Assembly: GCA_964522605.1 (NCBI GenBank) | Contig: CAZFWV010000229.1 | Span: 1-11,202 of the forward strand | DNA from: CAVZLD01 sp964522605 | Lineage (GTDB): Bacteria; Planctomycetota; Planctomycetia; Pirellulales; Pirellulaceae | DNA: 11,202 nucleotides | Direction of reading: 5' to 3' | Shown here: piece after piece, positions 1 through 6,186 of the stretch | Numbering within the stretch: position 1 is the first letter of the stretch | Layout of the letters: each line of letters starts with the position of its first letter | Notes under the pieces: model-generated | Database searches by the model: none | Told to the model about the DNA's origin: nothing | The model's input: the letters and a program-made list of their open reading frames with translations, nothing else | Made by a program: the position numbers and the translations under genes

Positions 1-29
1 AACGTCCTCGCCGCGGCGGGACCGTGTCT

Positions 30-102
30 TCGTTTAACGGCAAGCCGAAGGCGACGGCGAGTGTTAGCCTGACACAGTCGCCTTCGGCTTGCCGTTAAAC
101 GA
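30..102. repeat. Palindromic element, copy 1 (TCGTTTAACG...CGTTAAACGA)
   Basis: Seen directly: arms at 30-55 and 77-102 are perfect 26-bp reverse complements around a 21-nt centre (56-76). The centre can itself form a small GTGT/ACAC hairpin at 61-75. The outer bases TCGTTTAAC are shared with the two elements at 3506-3583 and 5906-5998, but the inner arm (GGCAAGCCGAAGGCGAC) is different, so this is a relative rather than a copy of those. It could act as a terminator for a gene to the left of the window, though no U-run follows either arm. I associate such palindromes with planctomycete intergenic regions; that link is from memory. Confidence 0.85.
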
Positions 103-293
103 GCTGTGTGAGAATTCAGACGTGCAAACGCCGCGGGATTCTGTTCGATACAAACGGATACACAAGCGTTCGGTCCGCGACCCTACCGTGACTTCCGCCT
201 TCGACTGCGACGCGAAACGGACAAGCCGGACGATTTGCTGTCGGAAGGCGAAGACAGACCGTTCCCTGACCGGTTAAGATAAGGGATACAGCA
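103..293. other. Intergenic region upstream of the adaptor operon
   Basis: No credible gene. An ATG frame at 89-277 starts inside the palindrome, has no ribosome binding site and gives an arginine/lysine-rich product with no family resemblance. A promoter for the operon is expected here but no convincing -35/-10 pair stands out. TAAGAT at 275-280 is the best -10-like hexamer and has no good -35 partner. Confidence 0.5.
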
Positions 294-332
294 ATGTCGA
301 ATTCGATCTCGGAGAAAGGCGATGGCGATTGA
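294..332 (+). other. Possible 12-codon leader ORF overlapping the adaptor start
   Basis: An ATG at 294 preceded by AAGGGA (281-286, 7-nt spacing) opens a 12-codon frame (MSNSISEKGDGD) that stops with TGA at 330-332, 11 nt inside the adaptor gene in another frame. Ribosomes finishing it would sit on the adaptor start, so it could couple or attenuate adaptor translation. An ORF this short can arise by chance. Confidence 0.25.
311..319 (+). promoter_or_regulatory. Ribosome binding site of the adaptor gene
   Basis: GGAGAAAGG lies just upstream of the ATG at 322. The GGAG core ends 7 nt before the start. This supports 322 as the adaptor start. Confidence 0.6.
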
Positions 333-2070
333 CCTACGGACCGACTCTCCAACCGGCGACGGTCCGCGCGCAACACGTTCGATGACTCAGCGTTCGCCGA
401 GTGGCCCACCCGCAAAATCCAGCGGCAGCACGAAATGGAAACGCTGGCTCCTTCTGGCACCGGGATTGACGCTGCTGGGAGCAACAGCCTATTTGTTTTC
501 CGGAGCTGTTCAACCCGCCGATGTGGAACCGAAACTTACGCATACGATTGCGCGCCGTGACTTAAAGGTCACGGTAACCGAACAGGGAACTTTGGAAAGT
601 TCCGACAATACAGAAGTCCGCTGTAAGGTGAAGGGAGCCGCTAACACGATTGTCTGGATCATCGAGAACGGAACCGAAGTCAAACCGGACGACGTCCTCG
701 TCCGAATCGACACCTCGACAATTGAAGACAATATCAACACACAGGAAATTTCCTACCAGAATGCACTCGCAACGTACGCACAATCCAAGAGTGACGTGGC
801 GGTGGCTGAAATCAACATCACCGAATATCTCCAGGGCACATACCAGTCTGAACTCAAGACCAAGCAGAAAGACGTTGCGATTGCGCAGGCGAATCTGCGA
901 TCCGCACAAAACATGTTGAACCATGCCCAAGAGATGTACCGCAAAGGCTTCATGAGCAAGCTGGAGCTGGAGGGAAATGAATACTCGCTGCAGCAGGCTG
1001 AGTTAGAACTGGAAGTCAAAGAGACCGATTTGGAGGTGTTGACGAAATACACGAGAGCCAAACAAATCCAGGACCTGGAAGGGATTCTCGAGGCCAAAAA
1101 AGCCAAACTAGCTTCCGATCAAGCCGCCTTGGACCTGGCTAAGGCCAAGCTCGACCGCGAAAAGGAACAACTCGAAAACTGCGTAATCCGCGCCACCACG
1201 AGCGGCATGGTGATCTATGGCGGCGGAGAGCGATGGGAGGACCGGCCCGATATCCGCGAAGGGGCAACCGTACGCGAGGACCAGGTTCTGCTCCTGATCC
1301 CCGATCTGAGCAACATGCAGGTGAAGGTCGGGGTTCATGAATCGCTGATTGGACAGGTGAAACCAGGGTTGCCCGCGCGCGTCGAGCTCCAAGATCAGAC
1401 CTGTGACGGTGAAGTGCTGTCGATCGCCCCGATGGCAGAACCGGCGGGCTGGTGGAACGGCAACATGGTCAAGTACGAGACGATTATTCAGCTCGACACG
1501 CAGGCACGCCTCAAGCCGGGCATGAGCGCGACGGTCGAGATCTACCTGGCGGAATACAACGATGTGCTCACCATCCCCGTTGCAGCTGTGATGGAGAAGG
1601 ACGGGCAATTCTTCTGTTGGGTACGAACCGAGAACGGCCTGCAACAGCGACCATTGGAGCTGGGAGATAGCGACAATCAGTTTCTGATCGTTAAAGATGG
1701 CGTGACGCAGGAAGAAGAGGTTGTCTTAAATCCGATTGCCTATATCCCAGAGGCTCAGCGGAAAGCACTCAAGCCCTTCAGCGGCGTGAAGGCCACCGAC
1801 TCGGTACAGCCCGAAAAGCAGGAAGCGGACGCCGTCGCTGGAGGACTCGACGGCAAAGCGGACGCAGACGCGGCACAAGGGGAAGCCAAGCTGACCGGCG
1901 CTATGATCCTGCAGGCTGCCGACAAGAATCAGGACGGAGTGCTGACAGTCGACGAGTTCGCAGAAAAGGATCGGGCGCGGTTTGACGAGGCCGATCAAAA
2001 CAAGGATGGTCAGGTGGACGAAGCCGAGCTGGACGCGGGCATCAAGCGACTGAGCGAGGCTAAACCGTGA
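322..2070 (+). CDS. Periplasmic adaptor of a MacAB-like exporter, with C-terminal EF-hand pair
   Basis: A 582-residue HlyD/MacA-type membrane fusion protein that would bridge an inner-membrane ABC permease to the outer layers of the envelope. A basic N-terminal tail precedes one membrane anchor (about residues 41-62). A lipoyl-like half follows (about 75-130), then a long coiled-coil hairpin (about 140-285), the second lipoyl half (CVIRATTSGMVIYGG, 287-301), a beta-barrel (about 322-410) and a membrane-proximal region ending near 470. Beyond the usual end of the family comes an Ala/Asp/Gly-rich linker (about 490-523) and two canonical EF-hand loops, DKNQDGVLTVDE (534-545) and DQNKDGQVDEAE (558-569), both with acidic residues at the expected calcium positions. 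The ATG at 322 has a good binding site. The stop overlaps the next start by 4 nt (GTGA), so the two genes are translationally coupled. The adaptor call is firm. Substrate is unknown, and calcium binding is inferred from the loop residues. Confidence 0.93.
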   Translation: MAIDLRTDSPTGDGPRATRSMTQRSPSGPPAKSSGSTKWKRWLLLAPGLTLLGATAYLFSGAVQPADVEPKLTHTIARRDLKVTVTEQGTLESSDNTEVRCKVKGAANTIVWIIENGTEVKPDDVLVRIDTSTIEDNINTQEISYQNALATYAQSKSDVAVAEINITEYLQGTYQSELKTKQKDVAIAQANLRSAQNMLNHAQEMYRKGFMSKLELEGNEYSLQQAELELEVKETDLEVLTKYTRAKQIQDLEGILEAKKAKLASDQAALDLAKAKLDREKEQLENCVIRATTSGMVIYGGGERWEDRPDIREGATVREDQVLLLIPDLSNMQVKVGVHESLIGQVKPGLPARVELQDQTCDGEVLSIAPMAEPAGWWNGNMVKYETIIQLDTQARLKPGMSATVEIYLAEYNDVLTIPVAAVMEKDGQFFCWVRTENGLQQRPLELGDSDNQFLIVKDGVTQEEEVVLNPIAYIPEAQRKALKPFSGVKATDSVQPEKQEADAVAGGLDGKADADAAQGEAKLTGAMILQAADKNQDGVLTVDEFAEKDRARFDEADQNKDGQVDEAELDAGIKRLSEAKP

Positions 2071-3407
2071 CGGGAACGTTTTCTCAGACCGTTCAGCTGG
2101 GACTGAGGAGCCTCTTACTCCAGCGACTTCGAACGGGGCTGGCCGCGCTGGGTATCTTCATCGGCACGACCACGGTGATCTGGCTGGTCGCCATGGGCGA
2201 AGGAGTCAGCTACCAGGCGCGGGAACAGATTAAGAATCTCGGTGCGACGAACATCATCGTGCGCAGTGTGAAGCCCAATAAGAGCAGCAAGTCGAGTGAA
2301 GGTCGACCAGGCGACGATCGAGTAACTACCTACGGTCTGCTGCGCGATGACTATCGACGAATCCTCTCCAATATCCCGACAGTACGGCGTGCCGTTCCGA
2401 TGCGGGAGGTCCGCTTTGAGCTGCGGGTGAATGATCGGTCGGCAGACACCAGACTGGTCGGCTGCTCCGCGGAGTATCTGGAACTGAATCAATTGTCGAT
2501 CGCCCGTGGCCGCTGGTTCAGCAGCAAGGATGATGGCGACAACGTCATCGTTCTGGCGGACGGTACAGCCAAGCGTCTATTCCCTTACGAGGATCCAATC
2601 GGAAAGAAAGTCCGAATGCCGACCGTCGCGGCCGTCGATGTGTACACCGTGATCGGACAGATGCAACCCCGCGTTCCCTCGGCAGCGATCGGCGGCAGTC
2701 TCGAAGCGCGCGACTACAACATGGATGCCTACATTCCTATGGGCACATGGGACCGACGCGTCGGTGACTTCGTGATGTGGCGCAATCCCGGAGGAATTGA
2801 AGGGGAGGTGGTCGAGCTCAGCCAGATCACCGTCTCGGTCGACGACATCGACGACGTCGACGAGACGGCCTCGGCAATCAATACGCTGCTGCAGCAATTT
2901 CATGGCAACAAGGAAGACTATGCCGTCGTTGTCCCAAAGGAACTCTTGCGACAAGCCGAACGGACTCGGGCAATGTTCAATGTGCTGCTGTTCGTGATCG
3001 CCGGAATCTCACTACTTGTCGGCGGCATTGGGATCATGAACATCATGCTGGCCACTGTCACGGAGCGAACGCGGGAGATTGGAATTCGCCGCGCCTTGGG
3101 AGCGACTCGCCGAAACATCATTCAGCAGTTTCTGGGTGAGACGGTTCTTCTGACGGGAACCGGCGGTCTGCTTGGCGTGCTGGCGGGGCTGATGATCGGC
3201 CCGATCTTTCGTGCGCTGCGTCAGGTGGTCGCCGCGGCGTCCCCCGACCTGCTGCCGCCCATCGTCGGAACGTTGGAGCCACGCATTGCACCCTGGTCGG
3301 TCGCCCTCTCCTTGTTCGTCTCGCTGGGCGTCGGGCTCCTGTTCGGCGTCTACCCTGCACGACAGGCCGCGCGATTGGATCCGATCGAAGCGTTACGTCA
3401 TGAGTAG
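2067..3407 (+). CDS. MacB/FtsX-family ABC transporter permease (no ATPase domain)
   Basis: A 446-residue inner-membrane permease with the MacB architecture. There is one N-terminal membrane segment (about 24-44), a large periplasmic domain (about 45-300) and three C-terminal segments (about 303-327, 357-381, 410-430). The family hallmark is clear: GGIGIMNIMLATVTERTREI (319-338) followed by GIRRALGATRRN, and the typical ending PARQAARLDPIEALRHE. The start is GTG at 2067, inside the GTGA overlap with the adaptor stop, with GAGG at 2056-2059 at 7-nt spacing. Escherichia coli MacB carries an N-terminal ATPase fused to the permease. This protein lacks it, so it needs a separate LolD/MacB-like ATPase, which is not in the window. 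With the adaptor it should extrude a peptide, lipid or small molecule from the periplasmic side. The stop codon's last base is the first base of a heptamer array. Confidence 0.93.
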   Translation: MTGTFSQTVQLGLRSLLLQRLRTGLAALGIFIGTTTVIWLVAMGEGVSYQAREQIKNLGATNIIVRSVKPNKSSKSSEGRPGDDRVTTYGLLRDDYRRILSNIPTVRRAVPMREVRFELRVNDRSADTRLVGCSAEYLELNQLSIARGRWFSSKDDGDNVIVLADGTAKRLFPYEDPIGKKVRMPTVAAVDVYTVIGQMQPRVPSAAIGGSLEARDYNMDAYIPMGTWDRRVGDFVMWRNPGGIEGEVVELSQITVSVDDIDDVDETASAINTLLQQFHGNKEDYAVVVPKELLRQAERTRAMFNVLLFVIAGISLLVGGIGIMNIMLATVTERTREIGIRRALGATRRNIIQQFLGETVLLTGTGGLLGVLAGLMIGPIFRALRQVVAAASPDLLPPIVGTLEPRIAPWSVALSLFVSLGVGLLFGVYPARQAARLDPIEALRHE

Positions 3408-3490
3408 GCTGGAGGCTGGAGGCTGGAGGCTGGAGGCTGGAGACTGGAGACTGGAGACTGGAGACTGGAGACTGGAGACTGGAGACTGGA
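3407..3490. repeat. Heptamer tandem array: 5 x GGCTGGA then 7 x GACTGGA
   Basis: Read directly: five perfect GGCTGGA units (3407-3441) followed by seven perfect GACTGGA units (3442-3490), 84 bp without interruption. The only variation is the second base, and it switches once, as two blocks. The array begins on the G of the permease TAG stop and ends 3 bp before the next palindromic element. It contains no stop codon in any of the six frames, so it creates spurious ORFs with runs such as GWRLEAG and SLQSPVS; these are not genes. Confidence 0.97.
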
Positions 3491-3493
3491 GGA

Positions 3494-3595
3494 ATCTCGG
3501 TCCCTTCGTTTAACCGCGCGGGCATCGCCCCGCGCGTAGAGGGACGGATGCTCGCGCGGCCCGCTGGGCACGCGGTTAAACGAGAGAGCCGAGAT
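3494..3595. repeat. Palindromic element, copy 2, between convergent genes
   Basis: The core is 3506-3583, with perfect 13-bp terminal inverted repeats TCGTTTAACCGCG / CGCGGTTAAACGA. The similarity of the two ends extends outward to ATCTCGG at 3494 and CCGAGAT ending at 3595, with a few mismatches. Each arm also holds its own GC-rich hairpin: CGCGCGGG/CCCGCGCG on the left, and GCCC-GCT-GGGC bounded by CGCG on the right. The 32-nt left arm (3506-3537) and 33-nt right arm (3551-3583) are identical to the arms at 5906-5998 in reverse orientation, while the 13-nt centre is different. It lies between two genes that end facing each other, so a bidirectional terminator role is possible, but there is no clear U-tract. 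Confidence 0.92.
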
Positions 3596-3651
3596 GTTGG
3601 AGTTATCTCTGAGTCATCCCTTTAGTCGCGAATCTTTGGCGCCGCCGCGGT

Positions 3652-5670
3652 TTAGAGATCAACACACGTGAGATCGGCCTGAAGTTCGACCATGTGGCGG
3701 TATCGACCGCTTCGAGAAACCAACTCAGCGTGCGTTCCGGTCTCGAGGATTCTTCCCTGTTCCAGTACGACGATACGATTCGCATGCGTAATCGTACTCA
3801 ACCGATGGGCGATGACAAAGCAGGTGCGATTCTGCATCAGTTGACGCAGACTCTGTTGGATCAGCCGTTCACTTTCGCTGTCCAAATTACTCGTCGCCTC
3901 GTCCAACACCAGGATCCGCGGATCGGCCAGAACAGCGCGCGCGATCGCCAATCGCTGTCGCTGTCCACCACTGAGCCGCACTCCGCGTTCTCCGATCAGG
4001 GTATCGTAACCCGCCGGAAGGTTGTCGATGAACTCTTCGGCATTGGCGACGCGTGCCGCGGCGACGATCTGTTCCCGTGTGGCACCGCCCCGTGCGTAGC
4101 CGATGTTTTCGGCAATCGAGCCATCGAACAAGAACACATCCTGCTCCACGATCCCCAGCAATCGGCGGTAACTCGAGAGGTCAATGTCCCGCATGTCCCG
4201 ACCATCGAGCCGCAGAGTCCCCTGCGTCGGGTCATAGAAGCGGGCCACAAGGTTGCAGAGCGTCGTCTTACCGGCTCCGCTACGCCCGACAAGAGCCACC
4301 GTTTCGCCGGCAGCAACTTGCAGATTGATGTCCTGCAGAACCCAGGGTTCGCTTCCCGGATAGCGAAAACCAACCGACTGGAATTCGATCGCTCCCTGCA
4401 CTTGACCGGGTGTCAAAACGGACGACGCTCCCGTCCGTCCTGCCTCGGAGGGCTCCGCCAACAGATCCAGAACACGCTCCATTCCCGCGAGGTTGTTCTG
4501 GAATGTTGTGGCACTCGTGGCCAGCGTAGCGATCGGACCAAGCAACATGGCCAGATAGACCAGGAACATCGTCAAATCGCCCAGTGTCAAATCACCCTCC
4601 AGCACGCGATAGCCGCCGTACAGGAGAAGTGCCGTGGAAGCGAGTGGAATCAAGGTGTCCCACACCAGATCGATCAGGCGTGCCCACCACCAGACGAATA
4701 ACTGCTGACGAACCAGTAAATTATTGGATCGTACGAATCGCCCCGCCTCGCTTCGTTCGCGATTAAAGGTCCGCACGACTCGCATCCCTCCAAACGCCTC
4801 GGTCGTGTGGCTGTCGATCTCTTGACGCTGAGCACGAACGTCGCGAAACACAGGGCGAATTCGTTGGACCCACGTGCGGTGTGTAAAGTAAACGACGGGC
4901 AGCAGAAGCAACCCGCAGAGCATCAGGCGCCAGTCGACCCAGACGAGCACGAAAAGACTACCGGCCAATTGAATGATGGCCCGCCACGGATTGTAGAGCA
5001 TACTGAAGATCAGATCTCCCACTCCGCCTGCATCCTCACGCAGCAGACTGGCAGCCCCACCCGACTTGAGCTGGTATACCCGGTGCAAAGGCAGGCGGAC
5101 CGCATGCTCGAACGCGCGGCGCCGAACGTGGACTTGCACCTTGTTGACCGCCTTGGTCGCAAACCATCGCCCGGAAAGATGCAATAGCGTAGCGACCAAG
5201 GAAAGGCCGATCACGGAACCGCCGATCAAGAGCAGCAGTTGCACGTTGCTAAGCGATGCAGGCCACCAGCGGGCCCAGCGTTCCGGCACCGGTTCACTCA
5301 CGAGGACGTAGTCGATGACCAGTTTCGTCGCCACCGGAGGAACCAGCTTCAACATCGTCGCGATCGTGAGCGTGCATAATGCGAAGATAATCGCATTTCG
5401 CTCAGGCCTGACCAACCGAAAGAACTCGCGCAACAACTGCCAGAATGACCGCTCACCGCGCCTTACAGCTGGCGAATACGCCGGCCTCGACTCCGCTCCA
5501 CTCGACAGTTTCGCCCGGCGCTTTCGCTGATATTCCGCGTATTGCTCCCGACTGCTGATTTGATGCAGGTGGACCGTCGTCTGCTGCGTGCTGCCTGTGC
5601 GGGATAGTCGACCCAAGACCTGCGGATGCGGTTTATGGTCGGCTCGAGGTGTGATTCGGTCTACGTCCAC
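3652..5670 (-). CDS. ABC exporter, fused membrane and ATPase domains (MsbA/LmrA type)
   Basis: A 672-residue half-transporter expected to work as a homodimer in the inner membrane, exporting lipid, drug or peptide at the cost of ATP. A polar, basic N-terminal extension of about 85 residues comes before the six-helix membrane domain (about 90-395). The ATPase domain (about 428-665) has every motif: Walker A GRSGAGKTT (462-470), Q-loop VEQD (508-511), signature LSGGQRQR (566-573), Walker B ILVLDE (586-591), D-loop SNLD and switch histidine AHRLST (621-626). The start is GTG at 5670 with a GGGAAGAAG purine run about 9 nt upstream. No ATG is available in frame near the N-terminus, so the extension depends on this GTG call. 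The gene is convergent with the adaptor-permease operon, divergent from the secreted protein at 6187, and bracketed by inverted copies of one palindromic element. Substrate cannot be told from sequence. Confidence 0.93.
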   Translation of the reverse strand: MDVDRITPRADHKPHPQVLGRLSRTGSTQQTTVHLHQISSREQYAEYQRKRRAKLSSGAESRPAYSPAVRRGERSFWQLLREFFRLVRPERNAIIFALCTLTIATMLKLVPPVATKLVIDYVLVSEPVPERWARWWPASLSNVQLLLLIGGSVIGLSLVATLLHLSGRWFATKAVNKVQVHVRRRAFEHAVRLPLHRVYQLKSGGAASLLREDAGGVGDLIFSMLYNPWRAIIQLAGSLFVLVWVDWRLMLCGLLLLPVVYFTHRTWVQRIRPVFRDVRAQRQEIDSHTTEAFGGMRVVRTFNRERSEAGRFVRSNNLLVRQQLFVWWWARLIDLVWDTLIPLASTALLLYGGYRVLEGDLTLGDLTMFLVYLAMLLGPIATLATSATTFQNNLAGMERVLDLLAEPSEAGRTGASSVLTPGQVQGAIEFQSVGFRYPGSEPWVLQDINLQVAAGETVALVGRSGAGKTTLCNLVARFYDPTQGTLRLDGRDMRDIDLSSYRRLLGIVEQDVFLFDGSIAENIGYARGGATREQIVAAARVANAEEFIDNLPAGYDTLIGERGVRLSGGQRQRLAIARAVLADPRILVLDEATSNLDSESERLIQQSLRQLMQNRTCFVIAHRLSTITHANRIVVLEQGRILETGTHAELVSRSGRYRHMVELQADLTCVDL

Positions 5671-5893
5671 GGATTGTTTCTTCTTCCCATTGCTATCCCC
5701 AATGACTGAGCGCGATTCTGGAGCGTCCGCTTTGCGAGCTGAGCTTGCGGACGGTGCTCGTCCTTTTCGAACTTACCAGAGTGGTCGCCTCGCTGTCACC
5801 CGGCACGGGCCGAGTTGGCCGAAAATCAGCAACCACCGGCATAGCCGGGGGTATGAGGAGGGCCCCAAAGAATGACTCAGAAACACCTTCCGC

Positions 5894-5998
5894 ATCTCGG
5901 TCCTCTCGTTTAACCGCGTGCCCAGCGGGCCGCGCGAGATTCCTCTCGATCCGAAGATTCCTCCCGACGCGCGGGGCGATGCCCGCGCGGTTAAACGA
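5894..5998. repeat. Palindromic element, copy 3, inverted relative to copy 2
   Basis: The core is 5906-5998 with the same 13-bp ends, TCGTTTAACCGCG (5906-5918) and CGCGGTTAAACGA (5986-5998). The arms at 5906-5938 (33 nt) and 5967-5998 (32 nt) match the arms of copy 2 base for base when one is reverse-complemented. The centre (5939-5966, 28 nt) is unrelated to the 13-nt centre of copy 2. The left flank CATCTCGG also matches the outer right flank of copy 2; the right flank does not match. It sits between divergent gene starts, where a terminator role is unlikely. Confidence 0.92.
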
Positions 5999-6024
5999 GG
6001 GCACGGCAGAGCCTGAGTGGTTCG

Positions 6025-6041
6025 CACCAGCGTAGCTGGTG
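6025..6041. repeat. Small hairpin CACCAGC-GTA-GCTGGTG
   Basis: A perfect 7-bp stem with a 3-nt loop, followed by GTTTTGTG, 27 bp right of the palindromic element. It could be a weak terminator-like hairpin or part of a larger compound repeat unit with that element. Only one copy is present in the window. Confidence 0.5.
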
Positions 6042-6186
6042 GTTTTGTGCGGTGGAATCCATCGAAAATGAAGGATCCGACGCCATGCCTGGACTTCTGA
6101 CCGAGCGATGCTACAACGAGTGCGTGAAGAGTTCGGCAAGTTCGACGGCCGCGGATCACCGCGGAGGGACGCAGATCGGAGAGATC

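Larger units (their letters stand above)
5671..6186. other. Divergent intergenic region with repeat and hairpin
   Basis: About 516 bp between the divergent starts of the exporter and the secreted protein; both promoters should lie here, though I cannot place them. It holds the palindromic element at 5894-5998, a small hairpin at 6025-6041, and a possible 9-codon leader ORF (ATG at 5690, reading leftward, MGRRNNPWT, stop at 5661-5663) that overlaps the exporter GTG. Long minus-strand frames crossing this region (5693-6139, 5773-6621) run through the palindrome and into the secreted-protein gene and look spurious. Confidence 0.6.

Noticed and set aside
89..277. 62-codon plus-strand frame
   Set aside because: It starts inside the palindrome, lacks a ribosome binding site and has no recognisable domain.
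3407..3490. CRISPR-like array
   Set aside because: The units are 7 bp, contiguous and without spacers, and no cas gene is present.
3118..3525. Minus-strand frame with SLQSPVS repeats, and the plus-strand frame at 3211-3513 with WRLETGD repeats
   Set aside because: Both are produced by the stop-free heptamer array joined to shadow frames of the permease gene.
3694..4701. 335-codon plus-strand frame
   Set aside because: It is entirely antisense to the exporter's ATPase and membrane domains, whose motifs are all intact on the minus strand. The translated product resembles no family.
3494..5998. Composite transposon carrying the exporter
   Set aside because: The flanking elements are about 100 bp, encode nothing, and no transposase lies between or near them. 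No target-site duplication was recognised, so only the inverted arrangement is reported.
6052..6186. Earlier start (GTG 6052 or ATG 6085) for the secreted protein
   Set aside because: The extra 34-45 residues are polar and would place the signal peptide internally; ATG 6187 opens directly on it.
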